Shown in pieces: positions 15,141 to 24,800 of a stretch of DNA of 53,861 nt. The stretch spans positions 1-53,861 of the forward strand of contig JAEZAM010000011.1 of assembly GCA_023430465.1 (NCBI GenBank), read 5' to 3'. Both the position numbers and the translations under genes were made by a program. Every line of letters starts with the position of its first letter. Position 1 is the stretch's first letter. Source of the stretch: Bacteroidota bacterium (GTDB lineage: Bacteria; Bacteroidota; Bacteroidia; Chitinophagales; Chitinophagaceae). The notes under the pieces are model-generated. The model saw only the letters and a program-made list of their open reading frames with translations, was not told where the DNA came from and ran no database searches.

Positions 15141-15257
15141 GATAAGTGATAAGTGATAAGTGATACGTGATACGAGATTCGGGAAACGACATTCGGGAAA
15201 CGAGATTCGGGAAGGTTAATCACACTCCGCACTCCGCACTCCGAACTCCGCACTCTC
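15141..15257. repeat. Three phased heptamer or 14-mer arrays
   Basis: Three successive blocks share a 7-bp period: five units of GATAAGT/GATACGT (15141-15175), two full and one partial 14-bp unit ATTCGGGAAACGAC/G (15177-15214), and five units of CACTCCG or a one-base variant (15223-15257). Different sequences with one period in one place suggest a shared slippage or structural mechanism. Confidence 0.8.
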
Positions 15258-15265
15258 CCAACCTC

Positions 15266-15889
15266 CTACGCTATCGAAACGGAGTCTTCATCACCAAATA
15301 GTTCCAGTTGTTCCTGGAAAAGTCGCCAGCTTTTTCGATGATAGCGACACATCCCGTGCTCTTCGAGGGCGCGGCGGTGAGTTGGCGTGCCATAGCCCTT
15401 ATTGCTGTCCCAGCCATAATGCGGAAACTCTTCATGGAGTCGCATCATATATTCATCCCTGTACGTCTTGGCCAAAATACTTGCGGCAGCGATCGAAGCA
15501 TAAATACCATCTCCTTTCACCACACACTGATGCCGGATCTCGCCATAAGGTGTAAACCGATTGCCATCTATCAGCAACAGGTGCGGACGGATCCTGAGCT
15601 GATCCAAAGCCAGATGCATTGCTTTCAATGAAGCGCGGAGAATATTTACGCGGTCGATCTCTTCATTGCAAACACTTGCCACAGCATAGCTAAGCGCTTC
15701 TTTCTCGATCACCACACGCAGTTCATTGCGTTCTTTTTCCTGAAGTTGCTTGGAGTCGTTCAGTAACGGATGATAAAAATCTTTGGGGAGTATCACCGCC
15801 GCAGCATAGACGGGCCCGGCAAAACAGCCTCGCCCGGCCTCGTCGCACCCCGCCTCCTTCCCCCGCAGCCTGTGATATGATTTCAACAT
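15266..15889 (-). CDS. rnhB: Ribonuclease HII
   Basis: Cleaves the RNA strand of RNA-DNA hybrids and starts removal of single ribonucleotides in DNA. It has 207 residues from the ATG at 15889 (a TTG 9 bp upstream is possible). The signature GCDEAGRGCFAGPVYAAAV is at residues 14-32, giving the first two catalytic acidic residues; the third acidic site is in LLIDGNRF near 105. The stretch ASILAKTYRDEYM near 134 and HYGWDSNKGYGTPTHRRAL near 154-172 are also typical. The gene is divergent from ctaA with 72 bp between the two ATGs; a TAAAATTG box ends 6 bp before its ATG. Confidence 0.95.
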   Translation of the reverse strand: MLKSYHRLRGKEAGCDEAGRGCFAGPVYAAAVILPKDFYHPLLNDSKQLQEKERNELRVVIEKEALSYAVASVCNEEIDRVNILRASLKAMHLALDQLRIRPHLLLIDGNRFTPYGEIRHQCVVKGDGIYASIAAASILAKTYRDEYMMRLHEEFPHYGWDSNKGYGTPTHRRALEEHGMCRYHRKSWRLFQEQLELFGDEDSVSIA

Positions 15890-15947
15890 CGGGTGCAATT
15901 TTAGAAATATTCGCGGAAGATTTCGCAGATGTGCAAAAATTCAGGGC

Positions 15948-15955
15948 TAACTTTG
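15948..15955 (+). promoter_or_regulatory. TAACTTTG -7 box just before ctaA
   Basis: Perfect TAnnTTTG match whose last base is 6 nt before the ATG at 15962. No good TTG lies at the normal distance. If used, initiation would fall at or next to the start codon, giving a leaderless message. Confidence 0.4.
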
Positions 15956-15961
15956 CGGCGC

Positions 15962-17035
15962 ATGGCTCCGGATTATCCTACTTCGCGCTCATCGCGGCCC
16001 GTTGCTATCTGGCTCCTGATCGGGGTTTTTATGATCATTGTCCAGGTTGTCCTCGGCGGAATCACCCGCCTCACGGGTTCGGGGTTGAGCATCACTGAAT
16101 GGAAGCCTATCATGGGCGCACTCCCACCAATGAACGAAGAAGCCTGGCAACAGGCTTTTGAGAAATACAAGCAGATCGCACAGTACAAATACCTCAATGC
16201 CTATTTCGATCTTTCGGATTTCAAAGCCATATTTTTCTGGGAATGGTTTCATCGTCTCTGGGCCCGCCTCATTGGCGTGGTTTTCCTGATTCCATTTATC
16301 ATTTTCCTCCTGCAGCGCCGTTTCCGCAAGGATATGATCCGGCCCATGATCATACTTTTCCTGCTTGGCGGTCTGCAAGGACTCGTTGGCTGGATCATGG
16401 TGCAGAGCGGGCTCGACGATTCGGAATTGCTTTATGTAAGTCATTACAAACTCGCCATTCATTTCATCTTTGCACTAGCACTGCTTTGCTATACTCTTTG
16501 GTTTGCGTTGAAATTGCTGATCCCCCGCCACCGGATCGTCGTTGACAGGCCGGCCTCCAGACTACTGAAATGGATCCTGATTTTATTCACCATCCAACTC
16601 GTATACGGCGCTTTTATGGCCGGCTTGAAAATCGCCGCGGCCGCACCTACCTGGCCGGATATCAATGGTGGCTTTCTTCCCGCTGATCTCCACGCATATG
16701 GGCCAAGAAGATTCCCGGGAGCCAGCTTCCTTACCGATCACCCGATCATGATCCACTTCATTCATCGTAACCTGGCCTATCTGCTGACAATACTAATCAT
16801 TGTATTGACTATAAAATTATATCGACTTCACGCACGTCCACTGCGACTGATAAAGACCTTGCCTTTGCTACTTGTACTGACGCAGGTTGTACTCGGCATC
16901 TCCAGCGTGCTTTATGCCAGCAAGCCCCATGTGTTCCTTTGGCTTGGCGTTGCACACCAGTTTATCGCAATGCTTTTGCTCCTTTCACTCACCTGGCTTG
17001 CGTACCAGTTAAGAAGCAAACATCCGCGTGCCTGA
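15962..17035 (+). CDS. ctaA: Heme A synthase (COX15/CtaA family)
   Basis: Integral membrane monooxygenase that oxidises the C8 methyl of heme O to the formyl group of heme A for cytochrome oxidase. About 357 residues with eight membrane segments in two four-helix halves. The family signature GGITRLTGSGLSITEWKPIMG is near residues 32-52, with heme-ligand His residues in FWEWFHRLWARLIG near 100, HYKLAIHF near 166, HFIHRNLAYL near 265 and VAHQFIAM near 338. The mid-protein AAPTWPDINGGFLP block is conserved in COX15 proteins. I prefer the ATG at 15962; an ATG at 15929 would add 11 residues before it. The partner heme O synthase is not in the window. Confidence 0.93.
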   Translation: MAPDYPTSRSSRPVAIWLLIGVFMIIVQVVLGGITRLTGSGLSITEWKPIMGALPPMNEEAWQQAFEKYKQIAQYKYLNAYFDLSDFKAIFFWEWFHRLWARLIGVVFLIPFIIFLLQRRFRKDMIRPMIILFLLGGLQGLVGWIMVQSGLDDSELLYVSHYKLAIHFIFALALLCYTLWFALKLLIPRHRIVVDRPASRLLKWILILFTIQLVYGAFMAGLKIAAAAPTWPDINGGFLPADLHAYGPRRFPGASFLTDHPIMIHFIHRNLAYLLTILIIVLTIKLYRLHARPLRLIKTLPLLLVLTQVVLGISSVLYASKPHVFLWLGVAHQFIAMLLLLSLTWLAYQLRSKHPRA

Positions 17036-17041
17036 GCGGCA

Positions 17042-17072
17042 TTTGGTTTACCCGTTTTAAATAGTACTTTTA
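17042..17072 (+). promoter_or_regulatory. Promoter of the patatin gene
   Basis: TTTG (17042-17045), 19 nt, then TACTTTTA (17065-17072), seven of eight matches to TAnnTTTG. Initiation near 17079 leaves a leader of about 16 nt to the ATG at 17095. Confidence 0.5.
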
Positions 17073-17094
17073 AGTATTATCAAGCTTGCATATC

Positions 17095-19329
17095 ATGAGA
17101 GCATGGCTTCGGGGCTTTTATCATTCATTTCCAATACAGCTACTTTTTCTGCACTTTAGAAAATACCAGGTTCTGCTACTGTTCTGGTTCCTGCTTTTCA
17201 GTACAGTCAATGGGAGCTTCATGAAAGGATTTGGCGCCGACTCTCTTTTCCTTGCACCGGAGTATCTTGATAATGTAAATTCGATCAGTGCGGCGCTTGT
17301 TGGTGTATCGATCGGGATGTTCATTATGAGCTGGAACATCAGCACCTTTATCCTTTTCAGTAAGCATTTCCGTTTCCTGTCAGCAACTACAAACCCGTTT
17401 TTGAAATATTGCATCAATAACTCTGTTATACCGATCCTGTTTCTCCTTTTTTATTTCACTAAAGCTTACCAGTTTACCCGCTACAAGGAACTAATCAGTA
17501 ATGCCGAGATCCTTTTTCTCGCCGGCGGTTTCTTCTCCGGTCTGATCCTGATCCTGGCGATTTCATTTATTTACTTTTTTCGTGCTGACAGGTCCATTCT
17601 TCGCCGGATGATGCCTGTACTGAACAATCCAGGCGAATACATCACGCATCTTCGACCTGCCCGCGAGAGCTATCAGGGCGATAGTCTTATCAGGGTTGAA
17701 TGGTATTTCGAAAGTTATTTCCGGCTCCGGCCTACACGTGATGTTCGCCATTATACACCCGACTTCGTGGATTCGCTTTTCAAGCGTCATCACTTTGCCG
17801 CAATCATCAGCATATTCGTTGCGTTTATTTTCCTCATCGCGATTGGATTTTTCCTTGAATCACCTTTTTTCCAGATACCCGCCGCAGCCAGCATCACCAT
17901 GCTGTTCTCCATCCTCATCGGTGTAGCAGGCGCATTCTCCTACTTTCTCCAGAGCTGGAGTATCCCTTACCTGATGGTCTTGCTTTTACTCTTAAACTTT
18001 TTTTACAAGATCGATTGGATCGACCCGCGCAATAAAGGATATGGATTGAATTATCAGCAAACTGAATCAAGACCGGAATACAGCCGACAGGGCTTATTGA
18101 ATATATGCAGAGCTGACCAGGTGCAAGCCGACAAGGCAAATATGATTGCCATCATGGAAAAATGGAAGAAAAAGCAGGGGACAGATAAACCGCTTCTGGT
18201 GCTCCTGAATACCAGTGGCGGCGGGCATCGCAGTGCCACCTTCACCATGAGCGTGCTCCAGGAGCTGGACTCTATGACCAACGGCCGGATAATGGATAAC
18301 ATTTTCCTGATCAATGGCGCATCAGGAGGAATGATCGGTGCTGCGTATTTCAGGGAACTTTATCTCCGCAAAAAACAGGGCGCGGCTGTCAACCTGCGCG
18401 ACCGGCAGTATGTTGACGACATCGCGAGTGATCTGTTGAACCCGTTGTTTTCTTCATTCGTGGCCAGGGACCTGATCGCACCAGCGCAAAAGTTTTCTGT
18501 TGGAAACTATACCTACGTCAAGGACCGGGGTTATGCTTTTGAAGAAAAACTGAACATGAACACGCGCGGGTTGCTGAACAAGCAACTGAAGCATTATGTA
18601 AAAGAGGAGCAGGATGCAAGCATTCCCCTGATGTTCTTCAATTCAGTAGTAACACGTGATAGCCGCAAACTGATCATCAGCACGCAGCCCGTAAGCTTCA
18701 TGATGCAGGGCTGGCAGGACTCAACACGCTTACCCGAGATGGATCCCGATGTCATAGATTTTTGTAAGTTTTTTGAAAAACAGGATCCATATAATCTCCG
18801 GATACTGACTGCACTTCGGATGAATGCTACCTTTCCCGTTGTATTACCAAACGTGTGGCTGCCTTCCGAACCGGTAATTGATGTGATGGATGCGGGACTC
18901 CGTGATAATTACGGACAGGAAACATCCTTGCGCTTTCTCGAGGCTTTCGATGAGTGGATCAAAGCTAATACAAGCGGAGTTTTGCTGATACAGGTGCGTG
19001 ACAGAAGCCCCGGTGGCTGGGAGTTCCCTTACCTTTCCGATGATATCAGTGATCACGCTACCAAACCTTTCCTGTTGCTTCAGCACAACTGGTTCAAGAT
19101 GATGGAGTATTTTCAAAATGATATGCTCAGCTATTATGGAAAACATACCGACCGCACTGTACACAAAGTGTTATTCCAATATGCTTCCAGCAAAGAGGAA
19201 AACAAAGCGGCGCTGAATTTTCATCTAAGTACCCGGGAAAAGCTTGATATCATTTCATCCGTAAGGTCACCGTTCAATGCCAAAAGCTTTGAACGACTCG
19301 ATACGCTCCTAAGGACCTACAACCGGTGA
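17095..19329 (+). CDS. Membrane-anchored patatin-like phospholipase
   Basis: Protein of 744 residues in two parts. Residues 1-310 hold about seven hydrophobic segments with long loops. Residues about 360-740 form a patatin-type hydrolase domain. The oxyanion-hole motif SGGGHR is at 374-379, the nucleophile in NGASGGMIG puts Ser at 410, and the catalytic Asp is in DAGLRDN at 599. The Ser-Asp dyad is complete, so the enzyme is probably an active lipid acyl hydrolase facing the cytoplasm or inner membrane surface. Typical bacterial patatins are 250-350 residues and soluble, or have an outer-membrane barrel; a polytopic N-terminal part is less common. The start is the ATG at 17095; a TTG 9 bp earlier is possible. 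It lies near a lipid kinase, which fits a role in lipid turnover. Confidence 0.85.
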   Translation: MRAWLRGFYHSFPIQLLFLHFRKYQVLLLFWFLLFSTVNGSFMKGFGADSLFLAPEYLDNVNSISAALVGVSIGMFIMSWNISTFILFSKHFRFLSATTNPFLKYCINNSVIPILFLLFYFTKAYQFTRYKELISNAEILFLAGGFFSGLILILAISFIYFFRADRSILRRMMPVLNNPGEYITHLRPARESYQGDSLIRVEWYFESYFRLRPTRDVRHYTPDFVDSLFKRHHFAAIISIFVAFIFLIAIGFFLESPFFQIPAAASITMLFSILIGVAGAFSYFLQSWSIPYLMVLLLLLNFFYKIDWIDPRNKGYGLNYQQTESRPEYSRQGLLNICRADQVQADKANMIAIMEKWKKKQGTDKPLLVLLNTSGGGHRSATFTMSVLQELDSMTNGRIMDNIFLINGASGGMIGAAYFRELYLRKKQGAAVNLRDRQYVDDIASDLLNPLFSSFVARDLIAPAQKFSVGNYTYVKDRGYAFEEKLNMNTRGLLNKQLKHYVKEEQDASIPLMFFNSVVTRDSRKLIISTQPVSFMMQGWQDSTRLPEMDPDVIDFCKFFEKQDPYNLRILTALRMNATFPVVLPNVWLPSEPVIDVMDAGLRDNYGQETSLRFLEAFDEWIKANTSGVLLIQVRDRSPGGWEFPYLSDDISDHATKPFLLLQHNWFKMMEYFQNDMLSYYGKHTDRTVHKVLFQYASSKEENKAALNFHLSTREKLDIISSVRSPFNAKSFERLDTLLRTYNR

Positions 19330-19334
19330 ACTAT

Positions 19335-20243
19335 TTATAAGCGATCCTGCAATAGCCGGAAACATTGCTTTTTGATTCGTATATCAAGTTTGTCGGGCGT
19401 ATTAGCAGGATCACCATCGATATGCAGGGGCGCTTCCGTTAAATTTTTGATGGAAATGCGCTCTGTCTGGAAATAGATTACAGCCTTCGAGGTGTCGATC
19501 AGCGATTCAGGCTGCGGTTTATTTTTACCCGCCACCTGGCGAAATGTCTGAAGAAGCAGGCTGAACTTATTCTGCGGAGTGACTATGACAATATCCAACA
19601 AGCCATCAGAGAGACTGGCTGCCGGGGCGATGGTGAAATTGTTGCCAAACTGGTTGCTGTTGGCGATGCTGATGAAGAATGCATCGGTCTTTATATTCTT
19701 TCCATGAACCCGCAACTCAAAACTATATGTGGCTGCCGAGAAAAAGTTCTTTACCACCTGTTTTACATAAGTAGCGAGTCCGCGTTTCGGTTGTTGGGCA
19801 AAATCATGTGCGACGCGGGCATCGAAGCCCAGGCCACAGAGCATACAGGCAAACTGATCATTTACCAGGAAACCATCAGTGGGTTTGCTATAGCCGTTAA
19901 AGATCGTGGCAAGGGCTTTCGCTGGCTGCTTCTGAATACCTGCTGCATACGCGAGACCATTGCCGGAACCACAGGGTATGATACCAAAACTCAGATCGAA
20001 GTGCATCAGGGAATTGATGACCTGGCTCACCGTGCCGTCGCCCCCGGCAATGACTACATCGGTCACTTTTTTTTCCCTTATGAAATCATGCAGAAATGTA
20101 TAGTCCCCGCTGGCAACAGATGGGAATATCGAGTATTCGATTCCGCGGGCCTTTGTTTCTGACCCGATAAGAACCGGCAGGTTTGCTTTGGATCTGGTGC
20201 CCGATATCGGGTTGATGATGAAAATGATGAACCTGCCTGGCAT
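19335..20243 (-). CDS. Diacylglycerol/sphingosine-type lipid kinase
   Basis: Protein of 302 residues of the DAGK catalytic family (DgkB/YegS/BmrU type), which phosphorylates diacylglycerol or a related lipid at the inner membrane. Motifs are INPISGTRSK near 10-19, the nucleotide-binding IAGGDGTVSQVINSL near 64-78 and IPCGSGNGLAYAAG near 88-101, and the C-terminal LHIDGDPA near 278. All parts of the active site are present. Given that this phylum makes sphingolipids, a sphingosine-type substrate is possible, but sequence does not settle it. The gene converges on the patatin gene with a 5-bp gap and follows the small secreted protein gene by 3 bp, so the latter two are likely one transcript. 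Confidence 0.9.
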   Translation of the reverse strand: MPGRFIIFIINPISGTRSKANLPVLIGSETKARGIEYSIFPSVASGDYTFLHDFIREKKVTDVVIAGGDGTVSQVINSLMHFDLSFGIIPCGSGNGLAYAAGIQKQPAKALATIFNGYSKPTDGFLVNDQFACMLCGLGFDARVAHDFAQQPKRGLATYVKQVVKNFFSAATYSFELRVHGKNIKTDAFFISIANSNQFGNNFTIAPAASLSDGLLDIVIVTPQNKFSLLLQTFRQVAGKNKPQPESLIDTSKAVIYFQTERISIKNLTEAPLHIDGDPANTPDKLDIRIKKQCFRLLQDRL

Positions 20244-20246
20244 TGA

Positions 20247-20654
20247 TCAGCTAAAATTTAAAGTACACAAATGTACTCTTCGTACGCGGATCCTTGCAGC
20301 AAGTTCAGGATCATCCGGCAGGGAAATGGTAAAGATCCGCAATGTTTTACCGGATGATAAGAGTTTCCTCAACTGTGTCGAGTTAAGCCGTAAGGTCGTC
20401 ACCTTATCTTTTCTGAAAAGCTCCTGGTCGTTTTCGTCTACGATAATGATTGACCGGGTCCAGCCTTTTTTCGCTTTTTTGTCAGTGAGGTTTATCGCAA
20501 GACTGTTCGGCCGGGCAGACTTCACCGCGCGAACGTTTTTCGCTTCATCCTCGCGCGCAGAGGTCAGTATAAGTTTGTCATTTACCCGGATCTTCCAACT
20601 TTCCTGTGAAGACGCGGTCAGGGACAGGCAGAGAAACAGTACGAGTAGTTTCAT
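20247..20654 (-). CDS. Small secreted protein, function unknown
   Basis: Protein of 135 residues beginning MKLLVLFLCLSLTASSQ, a signal peptide with cleavage expected after SSQ. The mature protein is basic and beta-rich in pattern (WKIRVNDKLILTS, RSIIIVDENDQELFRKDK) and ends in VHLCTLNFS. No catalytic motif is seen and no family is recognised. It lies 3 bp before the lipid kinase gene on the same strand, so the two are probably co-transcribed. Confidence 0.7.
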   Translation of the reverse strand: MKLLVLFLCLSLTASSQESWKIRVNDKLILTSAREDEAKNVRAVKSARPNSLAINLTDKKAKKGWTRSIIIVDENDQELFRKDKVTTLRLNSTQLRKLLSSGKTLRIFTISLPDDPELAARIRVRRVHLCTLNFS

Positions 20655-20698
20655 GGGTGTTGTTTTTTACATGATGCAAATAGTTGCCCGATTACATA

Positions 20699-21748
20699 TC
20701 ACCAGCGGATGAGTGCGCTCGCCCAGGTAAATCCGCTACCAAACGCTGCAAGACAAACAAGATCCCCCTCGGCAATCCTTCCCTCTTCCCACGCTTCGCA
20801 AAGCGCTATCGGTACAGAAGCAGCCGTGGTATTGCCATATTTCTGGATATTGTTAAACACCTGGTTGTCGGATAGCTTCAGTTGCTGTTGTACAAATTGG
20901 GCGATGCGAAGATTAGCCTGGTGCGGGATGAGCAGGGAGATATCGCCAGGTTTCAGTCCGTTGGCATCTAGCGCTTCACGAATGACCTCGGGAAATTTAA
21001 CAACGGCTTTTTTGAAAACAGCGGGCCCATCCATATTCGGAAACACCTGTGCCTTATCTATCATGGCATGGCTGAAAAACATTTCACCGATCTCTGCATC
21101 GTCAAAATCCGCCACTTTGTTTTCCGTCCAGTGGTTGGCATGGGTACCGGGGTTGAACATGGCAAGGATCTCTGCGCTGTTGCCATCGCTATGCAGGTGG
21201 GTTGATAAAATCCCCTGGTCAGGCTTTTCCGTGGGCTGCAGTACTACTGCTCCCGCTCCATCTCCAAAGATCACAGATACATTTCTCCCGCGGGTGCTGA
21301 AATCCAGGCCGAAGGAGTGTTTCTCCGATCCAACCACCAGGATATTTTTATACATGCCTGAACGGATGAACTGATCGGCAACGCTGATGGCGTAAACAAA
21401 TCCGCTGCATTGATTGCGTATATCCAGTGCACCCACCTCACCCATCTGCATGGAGCGCTGCAATAAAACGCCGCAGCCGGGAAAATAATAATCCGGGGAC
21501 AACGTGGCGAAGACAATAAAGTCGATGTCATCTTTCGTGATGCCGGCCCGCTCGATCGCAATTTTAGCAGCTTCCACTGCCATCGTAGTAGTGGTTTCTT
21601 CCGTGCGGTGCGCGTATCGCCTTTCCTGGATGCCTGTTCTTTCCTGGATCCACTCATCACTCGTATCCATGTACTTTAAAAGGTCGTTGTTGGTAACAAC
21701 ATTGGCAGGCAGGTATTTTCCTATCCCCGCGATTCGGCTCCTGGGCAT
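20699..21748 (-). CDS. fabH: 3-oxoacyl-ACP synthase III family (KAS III)
   Basis: Condenses a short acyl-CoA with malonyl-ACP to start fatty acid synthesis, in the cytoplasm. It has 349 residues, slightly longer than the usual 320-330. The nucleophile Cys lies in IRNQCSGFVYA near 118, His in LIPHQANLRI near 275 and Asn in YGNTTAASVP near 305, so the Cys-His-Asn triad is complete. The opening GIGKYLPANVVTNNDL and the RTGIQERR motif are typical. Several Bacteroidota carry more than one KAS III, so this copy may serve branched or special chains; the symbol marks family membership. It is divergent from tamB. Confidence 0.9.
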   Translation of the reverse strand: MPRSRIAGIGKYLPANVVTNNDLLKYMDTSDEWIQERTGIQERRYAHRTEETTTTMAVEAAKIAIERAGITKDDIDFIVFATLSPDYYFPGCGVLLQRSMQMGEVGALDIRNQCSGFVYAISVADQFIRSGMYKNILVVGSEKHSFGLDFSTRGRNVSVIFGDGAGAVVLQPTEKPDQGILSTHLHSDGNSAEILAMFNPGTHANHWTENKVADFDDAEIGEMFFSHAMIDKAQVFPNMDGPAVFKKAVVKFPEVIREALDANGLKPGDISLLIPHQANLRIAQFVQQQLKLSDNQVFNNIQKYGNTTAASVPIALCEAWEEGRIAEGDLVCLAAFGSGFTWASALIRW

Positions 21749-21890
21749 GACAATCGATTTTTATCGGGCAAGTTACCGAATAGGCGATCATTGTAACGGT
21801 TTCAGACGCAACTATTGCAATTTTCACATTTATAGCACGATATTTTCTAAAGTAAGGGCAGCAGCAGCTCCAAGAACCCGCGAACAGAGA

Positions 21891-24800
21891 ATGGATCAGT
21901 CACCGCAAAAAAAAGGCAGGTTAAAGAAGATTGGCAGGATCGTCCTAAAGACGTTCATGTGGATTTTTTTACTCATAATTGTCCTCTTTCTATTAGTCTT
22001 AACGCCTCCTGTACAGAATTTTATAACAGGCCGGGCGACTAACTTTCTGGAAAAAAAGCTCAATACGAAAGTTTCGATCGGTCGGCTTTACTTTACGTTG
22101 TCAGGGAAGATTGCGCTGGATGATATCTATGTAGAAGACCGCCAGAAAGACACCCTGTTATCTGCAGGCGAGCTCAGGGTTAATATGAGCCTTTACAAAC
22201 TGATCTTCGGGGGCGCAATTGATATCAAAAGCATCCGGCTGGATGAGGCCACGGCAAAGATCAGCCGCCAGTTGCCAGACACCACGTTCAACTTTCAATT
22301 TATCATCGATGCGTTTGCTTCAGGGTCACCTGACACCATCCAGGTAACGGATAGCAGTAAAGCTGTTATTGACATCCGATATGTAGAGTTGAACAAGCTG
22401 AGGTTCGTTTATCGGGATGTGGTGACCGGCAGTGATGTAACGGCGTCGTTGAATCATTTTGATACAAGGATTGATACGTTTGATATCAATACCTTTCATT
22501 TTGTAGTACCAAAGACAAATATTGACGGGCTGGTAGCAACGGTGATACAAAACAAAGCACTTGATCCTCCGGAGATCCCCGATAGTCTCGAAGCCGTTGC
22601 AGCAGTGACCACTGCGCCTGTGCTTCAACTTGATCTCGGAAACATCGTTTTGACAAAATCAAAGGTGACGTACACCGATAACCCCGGAGCCCTGTTTGCC
22701 GACCTTGATGTTGGCAGGCTACAGGTAGAGCCGCGGCGAATAGAACTTGATAAGAGCAGTTTCGACCTGGGCGACGTATTGCTTCACGATACAAAGGGAG
22801 TTGTTCAGTTGAAAAAACGCGCCATAGTCACTGACACCACCGGCAGCGACAGCACGGCCGCGGTAAGAATATTCGCATCTTCACTGGATGCGCAGAATGT
22901 GGCGATCCGTTTTGACGATGAGAATGCGCCGAAGGCTACACGCGGAATGGATTATATGCACCTGAATGGCGCGATTGCTACGTTACAGGTAAAGGATTTT
23001 ATACTTGCAGGTGATACGATAGCGGGTAATATTACCGATGCAAAATTGAGCGAGGAAAGTGGTTTCAATCTGGAGCAGCTTCGCGCAGGATTCCATTATG
23101 CAGGTACGGGTGCTGTGCTGAAGGACCTGTATATCAAGACGCCCGGTACAGAGTTGAGTTCAAACATTACGTTGACCTATGCCTCTCCCGATGCCCTGGC
23201 GAAAGACCTGGCTAATCTCGGGATAGAGGCTGATATACCATCCGGGCGTGTGCAGGTGAAGGATATTCTCACGTTCGTGCCCGATATGGCTGCCACACCC
23301 GCATTTTCCAATCCCAATGATGTGTGGCTGCTTGATACGCGTCTCTACGGGCGGCTGGGTGACCTGCATATCGAAAGGCTGAAATTTTCCGGGCTATCCA
23401 ATACAGTGATGAACCTCAATGGTCACATCAAAGGCTTGCCCAATGCAGAAACTGTAGCTGCTGATCTGCGCATCAACGAGGTTAGTACGACGAAAGCTGA
23501 TATACGAAGTTTCGTACCTGCCAGCTCGCTCCCTCAAAACATCAATCTCCCGAACACCTATTTTATCAACGGTGCAGTAAAAGGAAATATGGCTGCAATG
23601 GGCGCAAACCTGCGGCTTCAAACTGATATAGGCGATGCACAGATCAACGGCAGGTTCAGTAATCTCTCCGCGCCGCAGCGGGCAGGCTATGATCTTCGAT
23701 TCAGTACCAGCTCTTTCAATCTTGGCTACCTGATGAAAGACCCCAAAACATATGGCAGGGTAACAGCTGACTTTACTGCAAAGGGCCGGGGAATGGATGA
23801 AAATGCCGATGCTACATTAAAGGGAACTGTGCAATCAGCAGTATACAATGGATATGAATACCAGGATCTCGCCCTGGACGCTTCCATACGTAATCAGCAG
23901 TTCACCGCAGATGCTTCCATGCAGGATCCAAATATCCATTTCGCCCTGCAGGCAAGCGGTGACCTCAACAAACAAACCCCGTCGATCAAAGTGGAGGCCA
24001 TGATCGACAGCATCAAAACACTTCCTCTCAATCTTACACCCGAGGCCATGGTGTACCATGGAAAAATATCGGCTGACTTCCCGATCGCTGACCCGGATAA
24101 CCTGTCTGGGGAAATGTTGATCACAGAATCTGTATTGGTACAGCGTGGCCAGCGGCTGCAACTTGACACCATATCCGTCACGGCAGGTGTAGATACCGGG
24201 TCTCGCTACCTGACGCTGCAAAGTGATATAGGTACTGCACGGTTACAGGGCGAGTACAGGCTGACCGAACTCGGCACCGTATTTCTCAATGCAATTGATC
24301 CGTATTATAATCTGCCGTCGGCAGATGGCATCGCGCAACCCGCACCATACGATTTTACACTAACAGCGTCTATCAGCGACCGGCCAGTTCTTCGATCACT
24401 GATCCCCGGCCTTGAACGGATGGATGGTGTCGCCCTCAATTCGAGATTTTCCAGTACAGATGGTATCGAGATGCTATTGACCGGCAACCAGGTGATCATT
24501 AACGGCACCACGATTAGCGGCCTGAACGTGAACGCCAATACCCGCGACAGTGCATTGGCGCTGCGTGCAGCAGCGGCGAGAATTACCAGTGGTACCACGA
24601 TCGCGATGGACAGCACTATTCTGACCGCATCGCTGCTGAACAACAATGTCAATTTTGATCTTGATATAAAAGATCGGCTCAATGCGGATAAATACAGTAT
24701 CGCAGGTTTGCTGAGCCAGGCAGAGAATGGTGACCTTAACCTGTCTCTGCGGCGGGATGGATTGTTGCTGAACTATGACCAGTGGGAATTGACCCCTGAC

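Larger units (their letters stand above)
14750..15265. other. 516-bp non-coding, repeat-rich intergenic region
   Basis: No credible gene is present. From left to right it holds a degenerate GCTGGAT heptamer array (14849-14933), a long imperfect inverted repeat of MITE type (14942-15070), a REP-like palindrome (15083-15131) and a second group of heptamer arrays (15141-15257). The parts nearest 14750 hold the expected promoter of the small secreted protein gene. Short open frames here are translations of the repeats. Confidence 0.8.

Noticed and set aside
14822..15253. Small minus-strand frames with repeated residues in the intergenic gap
   Set aside because: They are translations of the heptamer arrays and the inverted repeat.
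14849..15257. CRISPR array
   Set aside because: Units of 7 or 14 bp without spacers and no cas genes.
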